Shown: positions 15,763 to 24,689 of the stretch, in pieces
Layout of the letters: every line of letters begins with the position of its first letter
Position numbering within the stretch: position 1 is the stretch's first letter
Virus record (IMG/VR): IMGVR_UViG_3300042311_001316
Coordinates: 32,046-96,045 of that record
Source: a virus
DNA: 64,000 nt
Reading direction: 5' to 3' (one strand)
The notes under the pieces: generated by a model
Seen by the model: only the letters and a program-made list of their open reading frames with translations
Database searches by the model: none
Told to the model about the DNA's origin: nothing
Program-made: the position numbers and the translations under genes

Positions 15763-16928
15763 GATTTAGGAATTTTAGAATCAGCACTTGAAACACAACT
15801 TTTACTTATGCATTTTGTTGGTTGATCAAATATTTTAAATCCATTTACTAAATCTCCTAATGGTTGATCAGCACAACTATAGCCGCGTTTAACAATTCCA
15901 TTTGGTTCACGAATAATAATACTTTGATAACCAGAATTACAATTCCAATTTTCAAAATTATTAAAATTAAAACTGTTCATACGTTCAGCTTGATCAAGAT
16001 ACCATTTTTTGTTTTCTTCATCGGTTAATTCTACTTGCATTATTTGTGGAATTTTTTCTTGATTTTCTAAAACATCTTGTAATTTTTTATATTTTGGACG
16101 GGTTGGAATTTTATTATTTTTATCTAATGCTTGTTGTGTAAAGTCTCGTTGTGGCATACCATTATAAAGACGATTTAACATGTCTTGTGAATATCCATCA
16201 ACAATCTTTGTAGCATTATAATTGCTTTGTGGTTTTAATGTTGTATTAATCCCCAATTCATGAAAATAAAGTGCATTTTCCCAATCGAATTCAAATAAAT
16301 CAGGACGCATAACCATATTAATTGTTACTTGTATATCATTTTCTTGACAATATAATAATTTTTCAATAAATTTTTCTTTTTTAGCAAATTCAGAATGAAA
16401 ACTAGCTGTAATACTTACACGATGTAAATTTTTAGTTACTTCAACATATTCTTTTAACCATTTTAAATTTTTACTCATATTAGTTGTCATATGCACACTT
16501 TGATAATTTGTTTTTTCCAAATGAGTTGTATAATGATTTAAAATTTTTAAATAATCTGGATGTGCAGTAGGTTCACCACCAGAAAAACTAAAATGAAATG
16601 AATTAAAATTGTTTTCATTAGCTTGATAGATAATTTCATCAATTGTTTTTGTAATTACATCTAATGGTCGAAAATCTTTAATGTGTGTACTGGCGTAGCC
16701 CCAGCAGTAGGAGCAATGGGCATTTTCATATTTTTTCCCATTTACTTCAATAATTTTTTTAGATTTTTCATCAGGTTTTTTTAAAAAATTAAAATTGCAA
16801 TATCTTTGCAAAATCCAACTGACATTGAATAGATCACGCTCTAACATAGTGCGTTGACCAAATGATTTTATCTTATCAAAGGGAATTTTAGTAAAGTCAT
16901 ATTGTGACCATTTTAAATTATCGTTCAT
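15756..16928 (-). CDS. Radical SAM enzyme with split cluster motif
   Basis: 390 residues. The [4Fe-4S] ligands appear to be Cys44 in WILQRYCNF and Cys72/Cys75 in HCSYCWGYA. They would read CNFxCSYC but for an insertion of about 25 residues (Lys-rich, then a VNGKKY hairpin) between the first and second Cys. FSFSGGEPTAHPDYL is the SAM-binding GGEP motif. The C-terminal part has further Cys (NWNCNSG, YSCAD, CISKSC) that could bind an auxiliary cluster. It is not of the N-twitch type of its three neighbours. It starts after its own TAAATATT element, 15 bp from the next gene. Confidence 0.8.
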   Translation of the reverse strand: MNDNLKWSQYDFTKIPFDKIKSFGQRTMLERDLFNVSWILQRYCNFNFLKKPDEKSKKIIEVNGKKYENAHCSYCWGYASTHIKDFRPLDVITKTIDEIIYQANENNFNSFHFSFSGGEPTAHPDYLKILNHYTTHLEKTNYQSVHMTTNMSKNLKWLKEYVEVTKNLHRVSITASFHSEFAKKEKFIEKLLYCQENDIQVTINMVMRPDLFEFDWENALYFHELGINTTLKPQSNYNATKIVDGYSQDMLNRLYNGMPQRDFTQQALDKNNKIPTRPKYKKLQDVLENQEKIPQIMQVELTDEENKKWYLDQAERMNSFNFNNFENWNCNSGYQSIIIREPNGIVKRGYSCADQPLGDLVNGFKIFDQPTKCISKSCVSSADSKIPKSK

Positions 16929-16932
16929 AAAT

Positions 16933-16940
16933 AATATTTA
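16933..16940 (-). promoter_or_regulatory. Late-promoter-like element before 15756..16928
   Basis: Minus strand ACTAAATATTATTTATG precedes the radical SAM start, without a ribosome-binding site; it lies between two co-directional radical SAM genes and would give the last one its own late transcript. Confidence 0.45.
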
Positions 16941-16942
16941 GT

Positions 16943-18004
16943 TTAACTTTTAAATAATTTTGTCAATTTAAAAAAGTCTTGTTTTCTCAATTGATCTAAT
17001 TTATTGTTGTTTTCTAAAAAATTATTCCAATTTCCTTCTTTGATATTCAACAAATATTTTTTTATTTTATCAAATTGATTTTCAGAATAATAATCAATTA
17101 AATATTGTTTTTTATCAAATGAAATATGTTTTAAGTTTAAATAATCAGGATGTTCTAAAATATTCCAATAAATTTCACGATCACACCAATTATCTAATTC
17201 TTTTAAAAATTCGATATTGGTTATTTGAACTGTGCAGTGAATTTTTATTTCAGCTTTAAGTTGTTTTATAGTTTCATAATTTTTTAAAAATTGATTCCAT
17301 TTTGCAGGATAACGAATATACTCATAAACATTTTCAATTCCATCAACCGACAAATGTAATTTTAAATTAGAAAATTTTTCCCATAATTTTAAAACTTTAT
17401 CAGGTAATACAGTTAAATTTGTATTGTACTTTAATTCTATATTAGTTTTGTTATTATCGATCAACCATTGTAATATATCAATATGATGAGGGTTCAATAA
17501 AGGTTCTCCACCTGTAAAATAAATTGCTTCAATAAATTGTAAATTATTTTTTAATTGAACAAAAAATTCTTGGTTTTTATCCCAATTGTAAAGTTTAGTT
17601 TGTTCATTCCACATTTTTTGATGATCTTCTTGCCAAGCAGAACTAGAATAGCCATTACACATTCTACAACGTAAATTACAACTATTACCTAATCTTAAAT
17701 CTAAATAAACAATTTCTGTTTTTTCATTGTTTTTTATTTTTTTTAAATGAACAGAAAATTTTTCATTATAAGCTAATCTTGCACTTTTTAAACCAAAACT
17801 TTCTTCATTAAAACATCGTTTACAAACTGTTGGTTTTTTATTTTCCAACATTTCATTTTTAATTGATTTAAGGTAATTTTCTTTGTATTCTTCTATTTGA
17901 TCAAAGCGATAATTTGAAGATGATTGTGCATTACAGCAAACACGTAATTTTCCTGTTGGAGTAGTTGCTAAATGAATCCAAGGTAAAACACATAAATTAT
18001 TCAT
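16943..18004 (-). CDS. N-terminal-twitch radical SAM protein 1
   Basis: 353 residues. The N-terminus (CVLPWIHLATTPTGKLRVCC, then CKRC at 61-64) is a cysteine-rich region like the N-terminal twitch seen in a subfamily of radical SAM proteins. It is followed by the radical SAM core with CNLRCRMC (Cys109, Cys113, Cys116), FTGGEPLL (165-168) and LHLSVDGIENVYEYIRYPAKW. It shares this whole layout with the proteins at 17997 and 20664. Substrate unknown. Its start overlaps the upstream gene by 8 bp. Confidence 0.8.
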   Translation of the reverse strand: MNNLCVLPWIHLATTPTGKLRVCCNAQSSSNYRFDQIEEYKENYLKSIKNEMLENKKPTVCKRCFNEESFGLKSARLAYNEKFSVHLKKIKNNEKTEIVYLDLRLGNSCNLRCRMCNGYSSSAWQEDHQKMWNEQTKLYNWDKNQEFFVQLKNNLQFIEAIYFTGGEPLLNPHHIDILQWLIDNNKTNIELKYNTNLTVLPDKVLKLWEKFSNLKLHLSVDGIENVYEYIRYPAKWNQFLKNYETIKQLKAEIKIHCTVQITNIEFLKELDNWCDREIYWNILEHPDYLNLKHISFDKKQYLIDYYSENQFDKIKKYLLNIKEGNWNNFLENNNKLDQLRKQDFFKLTKLFKS

Positions 18005-19067
18005 CGATCCAACCTACTATTTCTTTGTCGATAACATCTTTATAATTTAAATTTCTAGTTGTATTAAAATAGTTTAAAGCAAATTTTAATTGTTCTTTAT
18101 CAAATTTATTTTCTTGTTGAATAAAATTAACTAATTCATCGTATTGATTGTGATTTTTTAATAATTGTAATTTGTTTAAAATGTATTCTTTTTTATCAGT
18201 TATATTGGCTTGGAAATATTCAGGCTTTCTTAATATCTCAAAATTTATTGGGATATTAAAATATTCATTTATTTTACCTAATTCACAAATATTAAAAAGC
18301 TGTACTGTACAATTAATCAATTGTTTTATATGTTGAAATTGTTGTAATTTAATTAAATTTTCTTCTATAATAGAAAATTTCAAAGGATAACGAATATATT
18401 TAAAAACATTATCTAAACCATCAATTGAGATTTTTATTTTGGCTTTGAGTTTATCAGTTAAATCAAAAAATTCTTCATCCCAAACAGATAAATTTGTTAC
18501 AATATTTAATTGTGGGCTTAAATTATTTTCAACTAAATGTTGTAATACTTTTTTATTATTAATATCTAATAAAGGTTCGCCACCTCGCAAATTAATTCTT
18601 TTTGCATTTTTTAAAAAAGGTTTAACTATATCAAAATTTAATTCTGATTTTAAATTTTTGCCTTTATAATGAATTGGTACATTTTTATTTTTAACCTCTG
18701 ATGCTATTGCCGAAGAACAACGTGGCGTACACATAATACATTTACTGTTACAAATATTAGAAAAATTTAAATCTAAAATTTCTGCTTGATCAAAAAATTC
18801 AGTTAATTTGTTTGGTAAAATAAATTGTTCATTTACAGTTAATCTTAAAGATTTTTTTCCTAATTCTTCATCTTTTTCACAACGCAAACAATTTTTTGGA
18901 AATTTATTATTAATAAAATCATTTCTAATTTGTTTCATAATTTCAGAATTATGGCGATTTTCAATGGGAATATTTTCAAAAGGCATATTTATTACAAAAC
19001 CACACGGTACAAACGTGCCATCTGAATGAAAACCATAACTTTTCCAAGGCATTACACATTTAACCAT
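17997..19067 (-). CDS. N-terminal-twitch radical SAM protein 2
   Basis: 356 residues from the ATG at 19067 (MVKCVMPWKSYGF). N-terminal Cys pattern (CVMPW, PCGF, CLRC), cluster motif CNSKCIMC (Cys106, Cys110, Cys113), LRGGEPLLD, and IKISIDGLDNVFKYIRYPLKF, parallel to the other two paralogs. The start lies inside the end of the sulfotransferase gene. The three paralogs are diverged from each other, so each may act on a different substrate or step. Confidence 0.8.
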   Translation of the reverse strand: MVKCVMPWKSYGFHSDGTFVPCGFVINMPFENIPIENRHNSEIMKQIRNDFINNKFPKNCLRCEKDEELGKKSLRLTVNEQFILPNKLTEFFDQAEILDLNFSNICNSKCIMCTPRCSSAIASEVKNKNVPIHYKGKNLKSELNFDIVKPFLKNAKRINLRGGEPLLDINNKKVLQHLVENNLSPQLNIVTNLSVWDEEFFDLTDKLKAKIKISIDGLDNVFKYIRYPLKFSIIEENLIKLQQFQHIKQLINCTVQLFNICELGKINEYFNIPINFEILRKPEYFQANITDKKEYILNKLQLLKNHNQYDELVNFIQQENKFDKEQLKFALNYFNTTRNLNYKDVIDKEIVGWIDE

Positions 19068-19845
19068 TATCAATCCAATCTAAAACTTCATTCCAATTTA
19101 AAATTATTTTATTTACATTATCAAAAGAGTAAGGATTTTTTCTTACAAAACCTTCATGATTAAAAGAACTTTTTTCAAAAATTGTTTCACCAATTTCATG
19201 TGGTAATTTATTTACAATTGAATTATATTCAATATTTTTATAAATTGAAAATTTATCTTTTGTTTGAATAAAAATTTCATATCGTTTTTTTATTTTATCA
19301 ACTGTATTTTTATCTAAATTAAATGGTTCGGGTAATTGATACTCTAATCCATTTAACAAATGAGTTGGATTATTTGAAAACCAAGAAATTGCATAACTTG
19401 CTATAATTTCTTTTAAATCACGATGTAAAACAATTGCTTGATAATTTTCTTTCAAATACTCAAAATCATCATCGGGAATTAAATGATGACTTAAAATTTT
19501 TAAAAAATAATGTTGATGTTTGTATTTTTCTAAAATTGTTTTAACTTTATAATCGTTTTTTAATAAAATATGATTTTTATTTATTAAATCTTCTTGGCAA
19601 GTAATATAAACTTCATTGGGAATTTTTCTTGTTCCTGGCGAATGTCTTACTTGAACTAAATTTTCATTTGTATCAACTAACCAGGGACATTCATTTTTAT
19701 TTTGATTGAATAACTCAGTTGGAGTTACACCAAAACTACAACTTGTTTTTGTTGCTAAATTATTATAAAATAAATAAAGTTGTAAACTACGATGTAATAA
19801 AAAACTTCCACTTCTACCACAAGAATAAACAAAATACTTTTTCAT
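19060..19845 (-). CDS. Sulfotransferase-like protein
   Basis: 261 residues. The N-terminus KKYFVYSCGRSGSFLLHRSL holds the PAPS 5'-phosphosulfate loop (G-R-S-G-S, residues 10-14). VLHRDLKEIIASYAISWF is the 3'-phosphate-binding arginine/serine motif. The family moves sulfate from PAPS to a hydroxyl or amine on sugars, peptides or small molecules. It is embedded in the radical SAM/amidinotransferase operon, so its acceptor may be that pathway's product. Confidence 0.75.
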   Translation of the reverse strand: MKKYFVYSCGRSGSFLLHRSLQLYLFYNNLATKTSCSFGVTPTELFNQNKNECPWLVDTNENLVQVRHSPGTRKIPNEVYITCQEDLINKNHILLKNDYKVKTILEKYKHQHYFLKILSHHLIPDDDFEYLKENYQAIVLHRDLKEIIASYAISWFSNNPTHLLNGLEYQLPEPFNLDKNTVDKIKKRYEIFIQTKDKFSIYKNIEYNSIVNKLPHEIGETIFEKSSFNHEGFVRKNPYSFDNVNKIILNWNEVLDWIDNG

Positions 19846-19852
19846 TATCTAT

Positions 19853-20686
19853 TTACTTTTTCAAATAAGTCAATAAAGCTCTAGTACCAATTAGTTTATT
19901 TTCAAAAATTGCACTATGAATACAATTTGTTTTTGTTAAATTAAAATCAAAACAAAGTTTTTCATATTCTTCTCGATAATAGTTCCATAAAAAATTATCA
20001 CCTAATGTTTCTATATAATGTAATGCCATAGCAGAATTAGTTTTATCAATCATATCATAAGCGTTCATTATACCAATACTTGTATTAGTTAAATCATTTT
20101 TAGATAAAATAACTCCAATTCTATTATTCATCATATCAAAAGATTTACTTAAACTAAAACCAATTTGTTTTATTTGACAATGACTTAAATCTAAAGTTAA
20201 TTGTTCGCTACAACCCAACCAACAAGCATCAATATAAATATCAATATTTCTTTCCGAACATATTTGTGAAATATCATTCCAATTATTGGGTAAAGATGAT
20301 GTGCATGTATTTGGTATGCTAATTATTAAAGGTATATTATTTTTTAGTTCTAATAATCCAACAGAATTATTGCCTAATTTTTGATGATATGAATATTCAC
20401 CATGTAAAACTTGTATTTTATTTGATTGATAACAATTATTAATAAAACCAGTACAGCCATTGGTTAAGTAATTATAATTAAAATTTTCTAATCCATATAT
20501 ATTATTATTTTTTGTAACATATTCGATAATTTTACTTTTTATTATTGATTGAAATTTTTTATCAGTTATTATTGATCGATATTTTTTTATGTCAAAAGAA
20601 AAATACGTATCATAAAAAATCTTATTCCAAATTGGTTTTGGGGTTGGTAATAAAAATTCTTTATTATAATATGGTGCAGTTTTCAT
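19853..20686 (-). CDS. Small PLP-dependent aminotransferase-like enzyme A
   Basis: 277 residues from the ATG at 20686, which has AAGGA at proper spacing; an ATG two codons upstream is also possible. Fold-type I features: YLTNGCTGFINNCYQ (cofactor phosphate loop), IDIYIDACWLG with the Asp that pairs with the PLP ring nitrogen, and GFSLSKSFDMMNNRIGVIL with Lys181 as the Schiff-base lysine and the conserved Arg. It is about 120 residues shorter than usual aminotransferases, lacking most of the C-terminal domain. Paralog of 23919..24689. Confidence 0.65.
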   Translation of the reverse strand: MKTAPYYNKEFLLPTPKPIWNKIFYDTYFSFDIKKYRSIITDKKFQSIIKSKIIEYVTKNNNIYGLENFNYNYLTNGCTGFINNCYQSNKIQVLHGEYSYHQKLGNNSVGLLELKNNIPLIISIPNTCTSSLPNNWNDISQICSERNIDIYIDACWLGCSEQLTLDLSHCQIKQIGFSLSKSFDMMNNRIGVILSKNDLTNTSIGIMNAYDMIDKTNSAMALHYIETLGDNFLWNYYREEYEKLCFDFNLTKTNCIHSAIFENKLIGTRALLTYLKK

Positions 20687-21710
20687 TAGCATTCCTTAAA
20701 ATATTATCAATTGCAATTGGACTTATATCTTTAAATTTTTTTCCTGTTTTAGTAAACCATAAATTTTCATAAACTATTAATTGTTTTTTATCAATATCAG
20801 AGATATTGATGTTATCAATTAATAAATTGTCGATTATTATTTTTGTTTTTTCTGGTAAATCAATTTCATTTAAAATATCTTTTGTTAATAAATTACAATT
20901 TAAAAAATTAGGATTTCTTAATATATGAAAGTACCAAGGTATATTTAAATTTAAAAAATAATCTTCAATTGATTTTAAATGCTCTAAATTTAACCATTGA
21001 ACAGTTGTTTGAGTTCTTACGTCTGATATTTTTTTAAATTCTTGTAAGTTTTTTTCTAAGGTTTTCCAATCAGTTCCTAATCGAATATATTCTGCAATAT
21101 GTCCTATTCCATCCACACTAACATTTATTTTTATATTTGAAAATTTTGATAATATTTGCCATATTTTTTTATTAAAAACACTTCCATTGGTTAAAAATTC
21201 TATTTCACAGGATAAATTATCGATTGATATTAATTTTTCTAAAATATCAATAACTTTATTTTCTAAAAATGGTTCACCTCCTGCAAAACTAATAAATTTA
21301 GCATCGTGTAAATTATTCAAATAATCATAATTTTTAATAACTTTATTATGTTTTTGTTTTAATTCCTTTTCCCATTTATTACTTGCGCTTGGCCCACACA
21401 TAATGCATTGAAAATTACAATGATTAGATAATTTAAAATCAAACGTTTGATAAATTTTATGATCTTTTTTAGCATCTTCAAATGAATATAAATTTCTGTT
21501 TAATTCTAAAATTCTTCTTGATTTTTTTCCTATTTTTTCATCATTATAACATCTTTTACATTCTGCGCTTTGCAAGTCATTTAACATATTATTTTTTATT
21601 TTTTTTAAAACATCATCATTGACGATTGCATCAGAATGGGCGCATAATCTTTGAGTATTATCAGTTTGGATATAAAAATGATTCCAAGGAACAGGACAAA
21701 AAGTTTTCAT
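20664..21710 (-). CDS. N-terminal-twitch radical SAM protein 3
   Basis: 348 residues. CPVPWNHFYIQTDNTQRLC and CKRC form the N-terminal Cys-rich region; cluster motif CNFQCIMC (Cys98, Cys102, Cys105); FAGGEPFLE; IKINVSVDGIGHIAEYIRLG. Starts with an ATGA overlap from 21707 and overlaps the next gene by 23 bp. With 16943 and 17997 it forms a divergent trio in one operon. Confidence 0.8.
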   Translation of the reverse strand: MKTFCPVPWNHFYIQTDNTQRLCAHSDAIVNDDVLKKIKNNMLNDLQSAECKRCYNDEKIGKKSRRILELNRNLYSFEDAKKDHKIYQTFDFKLSNHCNFQCIMCGPSASNKWEKELKQKHNKVIKNYDYLNNLHDAKFISFAGGEPFLENKVIDILEKLISIDNLSCEIEFLTNGSVFNKKIWQILSKFSNIKINVSVDGIGHIAEYIRLGTDWKTLEKNLQEFKKISDVRTQTTVQWLNLEHLKSIEDYFLNLNIPWYFHILRNPNFLNCNLLTKDILNEIDLPEKTKIIIDNLLIDNINISDIDKKQLIVYENLWFTKTGKKFKDISPIAIDNILRNANENCTIL

Positions 21711-22108
21711 TTTTTCATTATTTCATTAAAGTAATTTTCGGGCCAATTGTTATAATAAACTGTTTTTTTTAATATATTTCTTTTAATTTCCATATCTTTT
21801 CTGTTTTGTATAAAAATACAATTGGTAAAATTTTTAACAAAAAGTCCAGATGTTGGTGTTGATTTTAAAACGATCCAATCATCATTAAATTTTAAAGTTA
21901 AAAATGTTAATAAAATATTATCAATTTTATTATCACACCAAACGACATAAATTTTATCATTATCTGTAAAATTAAAATTATCAGTTGGTAATAAAAAATC
22001 AATTTTATTATTTATTCTAGCTGATTGGGCATAAGGACAAATATTTTTCTTTTCGATATTTGCTATTGACCATTCAATAAATTGTTTTTTAAATTCATCA
22101 AATTTCAT
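21707..22108 (-). CDS. Hypothetical protein of the biosynthetic island
   Basis: 133 residues, coupled by ATGA on both sides. FIEWSIANIEKKNICPYAQSAR near the start has a conserved-looking Cys-Pro-aromatic-Ala pattern faintly like a small bacterial family of unknown function (DUF1415-type); the rest (DKIYVVWCDNKIDNILLTFL, FIQNRKDMEIKRN) is not recognised. Because it is fully overlapped with its neighbours, it is probably a partner of the amidinotransferase or radical SAM enzyme. Confidence 0.55.
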   Translation of the reverse strand: MKFDEFKKQFIEWSIANIEKKNICPYAQSARINNKIDFLLPTDNFNFTDNDKIYVVWCDNKIDNILLTFLTLKFNDDWIVLKSTPTSGLFVKNFTNCIFIQNRKDMEIKRNILKKTVYYNNWPENYFNEIMKK

Positions 22109-23118
22109 AAATAATTTTCCATTTCACCAACTCTAGCAATATCTTGAGTACAACAATGAATGCCGCCATCCCAAAAATATTGATGTTTAAAATTCCATAT
22201 TATAGGATTTACTTTAAATTTTTCTAATTGATCAAATACTTTTTTATTAAAATGCGTAAAAATAATATTATTTTCATCAATACTTAAAGCATTAACATCA
22301 AAAACAGTTTCATCCACATAACCAACCCAATCTTTTAACCATTTTTGAATAAAATCACCATAAAAATGTTGTTTTCTTAATGATAAAAATTCATTTGGTA
22401 ATGGATTAAATTCTTCAATTAAAATAACATCCCAATTTTTTAATTGTTCAGGAATCCAATCTTTATTCCAAGTAATCAATAATCCTGGTTTAACTAAACA
22501 AATTTTTCCATCAATATGTCCGCCAATAGGAAAATCAACAAATTCACAATCGTAAAATTTGGGTAATATGTTTTTAATCCATTCTTTTCCTTTTAAATTT
22601 CCTTTGCCATTTTTTTCATCTTCTTCTATTGATTGGGATATTAAAATATGTTTACCTAGTTTAATCATATTAGCAGCATCAAAATATAATTCTACATTTT
22701 TATTTTTTTCTATTTTAGGTTGTGGCATAGATAAATTAACAAAATCATCGATCCAATTTTTTTTATAACTTAAATGTTCAAATTGACGATTATCATGTTT
22801 AGTAAACATATCAATTGCTAAATTACCATAAACAAATAAAACATCTCTTGGCATCAAAGGTGGACTCATAAACTTATAATCATTCCAAGGTAAAGAAATA
22901 TTTTCTTCAAAATTATCTACTAAAATATCAGGGCGAATAACTTCAATATCAAATGTTTTTAGTAATTTTTCTAATTCATTTAATTGTTCATTTGTTTCAT
23001 GTAATATAATTTGTATGCTATTTTTAAATTCTTGATTTTTATGATAATCAAAAATCTTTTGGTCATATGTTTTACCTACAATAATTTTTTTTAATTTTTG
23101 AAACTCAGTAAAAGTCAT
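22105..23118 (-). CDS. Amidinotransferase-like enzyme A
   Basis: 337 residues with the order of motifs seen in arginine:glycine and arginine:inosamine amidinotransferases: MPRDVLFVYGN, YFDAANMIKLGKHILIS, DFPIGGHIDGKICLVKPGLLITW with the catalytic His-x-Asp, and WDGGIHCCTQDIAR near the C-terminus with the nucleophile Cys322. The family moves the amidino group of arginine to an amine to give a guanidino product. Starts by ATGA overlap from a 2OG oxygenase. Paralog of 24686..25699. Confidence 0.8.
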   Translation of the reverse strand: MTFTEFQKLKKIIVGKTYDQKIFDYHKNQEFKNSIQIILHETNEQLNELEKLLKTFDIEVIRPDILVDNFEENISLPWNDYKFMSPPLMPRDVLFVYGNLAIDMFTKHDNRQFEHLSYKKNWIDDFVNLSMPQPKIEKNKNVELYFDAANMIKLGKHILISQSIEEDEKNGKGNLKGKEWIKNILPKFYDCEFVDFPIGGHIDGKICLVKPGLLITWNKDWIPEQLKNWDVILIEEFNPLPNEFLSLRKQHFYGDFIQKWLKDWVGYVDETVFDVNALSIDENNIIFTHFNKKVFDQLEKFKVNPIIWNFKHQYFWDGGIHCCTQDIARVGEMENYL

Positions 23119-23885
23119 TCGATTTCCTCATAAAGAGTAAACGCCAATCCACATTTTGTTTTAGTATTATTTTTTCTATGATCAGCACTACAATGAATTT
23201 GTGTTGGATCAATAACCATAATTGAACCAATTTTCCAAGGCAATATTTTTTCTATATGTAAATCAGTTAAATTTTCTTTTGGAAGAAATGAAAGATATTC
23301 ATCGTATATTTTTTGATCTTGCCAATTATTTTCTTTATTATATTTTCTTGATCCTTTTTCTAAATCATAAAATTCTATATCATCATGAGAATAAACATCT
23401 TTCCAATAACCTTTTACGCTATCTTTTTTAAATCCTTGACAAAAAATAGTACCATAATTTAAAACTCGTTCACGAAAGCAAATTAATCCAGAATGTAAGT
23501 CTTCATTTTTACTTGGGGTTACAAATAAAGGTATGACAAAATGTTTTAAAGGTATTAATTTATGATCAAATATTGATGATTCTTCTTCGCTCATACTGTC
23601 TGCGTGTAAAGCATAAGGATGTAAAGTTAAATAAAAATTTCCACCATAATGTTTTTTTGAGAAATCTTTATTTATTAATCTTTTAAACCTATCAGAAAAT
23701 TTATCAGCAATAATAGTATGTTTATTTTTAATTTTAAACAACATTGTGCCACTTTCTTTTATTGTTGTTGATGAATGCTCTCGCCACATAAAATCAATCA
23801 TCCAAGAAATTTCTTCTTTAGAGAAAAAATCATCAACTTGAAAACATTCACTTAAATTTGTTTTCCATTTATCAAAATTAGTCAT
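23115..23885 (-). CDS. 2OG-Fe(II) oxygenase-like protein A
   Basis: 256 residues. The iron ligands are probably His94-x-Asp96 in YALHADSM and His231 in PTQIHCSADHRKNNTKTKCGLAFT, with a basic residue nearby for 2-oxoglutarate. PLKHFVIPLFVT and WKIGSIMVIDP are typical jelly-roll strands. It is the first gene of the main leftward island operon and starts after a TAAATATTT element. Confidence 0.65.
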   Translation of the reverse strand: MTNFDKWKTNLSECFQVDDFFSKEEISWMIDFMWREHSSTTIKESGTMLFKIKNKHTIIADKFSDRFKRLINKDFSKKHYGGNFYLTLHPYALHADSMSEEESSIFDHKLIPLKHFVIPLFVTPSKNEDLHSGLICFRERVLNYGTIFCQGFKKDSVKGYWKDVYSHDDIEFYDLEKGSRKYNKENNWQDQKIYDEYLSFLPKENLTDLHIEKILPWKIGSIMVIDPTQIHCSADHRKNNTKTKCGLAFTLYEEIE

Positions 23886-23887
23886 GT

Positions 23888-23896
23888 AAATATTTA
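23888..23896 (-). promoter_or_regulatory. Late-promoter-like element heading the main island operon
   Basis: Minus strand ATTTAAATATTTACATG precedes the oxygenase start codon at 23885. It would drive at least 23885 to 16943, whose genes overlap or nearly abut. Confidence 0.5.
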
Positions 23897-23918
23897 AATG
23901 AAAACCGATTTAATGATT

Positions 23919-24689
23919 TTAGTATAAACTAGATAAACAAATTCTTGAATATTCGTTTCCACGATTAAATTGTTTAAACTTACCAAAGCTGTATCCTAAA
24001 ATAACACTATCACTTGGTATTATTTTTAATTTATCACAAATAGAAATTTGTTTAATTCTATATTTTTCATATAACGTATCTATATTATTATGTATAATAT
24101 AATTATAAGCTATATTCATTCCTAGAAACGGTAAATGATTATTTTGATTTAATAATTCAATAGGATCATCATCATATTTTTTAGTAAATCTAATACCACA
24201 TCTATATTGAAAAACCGGAATTATTTTATGCATAGAATGCGCTATAACATCAATACAATTGTTATTTGGTATTTTTATCTTTTTTGTTGTGCCATAATAA
24301 GCCAAATCTAAAAAAACTTTAATATCGTTTACATCACAATAATTTAATATTTCATCAATATTTTGAAAGCATCCGTTATCACAAAACGGAAAACTAATAG
24401 CTAAAATTCCTTCTTTTATTTCTTTAAAATTTTTTATAAAATTAATATTCATATTTAAAAATTTTGCCACATTTTGATAATATGAATATTCACCAACAAA
24501 TAAATTCAAGGTTTTTGTTTTATTTTTCATTAACCAAACATCAATTGATTGTGTTATTCCTGTTGTTATATTAATTTGATCAAAATCATTTATACCTAAA
24601 AATTTTTGATATTTTAATTTATAATCATTTGATAATATAAATGAATTAGTTATTTTATTAAAAATTGGTTTTATTTGTTTTAAACTCAT
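23919..24689 (-). CDS. Small PLP-dependent aminotransferase-like enzyme B
   Basis: 256 residues from the ATG at 24689, which overlaps the amidinotransferase stop as ATGA (a longer start at 24716 is less likely). INITTGITQSIDVWL, VGEYSYYQ, IKVFLDLAYYGTT (Asp128) and IDVIAHSMHKIIPVFQYRCGIRF (Lys155, then Arg) align with the protein at 19853. It too lacks the usual C-terminal domain. Together with the two genes before it, it forms a second copy of the oxygenase-amidinotransferase-PLP module. Confidence 0.65.
   Translation of the reverse strand: MSLKQIKPIFNKITNSFILSNDYKLKYQKFLGINDFDQINITTGITQSIDVWLMKNKTKTLNLFVGEYSYYQNVAKFLNMNINFIKNFKEIKEGILAISFPFCDNGCFQNIDEILNYCDVNDIKVFLDLAYYGTTKKIKIPNNNCIDVIAHSMHKIIPVFQYRCGIRFTKKYDDDPIELLNQNNHLPFLGMNIAYNYIIHNNIDTLYEKYRIKQISICDKLKIIPSDSVILGYSFGKFKQFNRGNEYSRICLSSLY

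Noticed and set aside
15756-23118. RiPP precursor peptide for the radical SAM enzymes
   Set aside because: I found no short ORF with a leader-core pattern between these genes; they overlap with almost no space.
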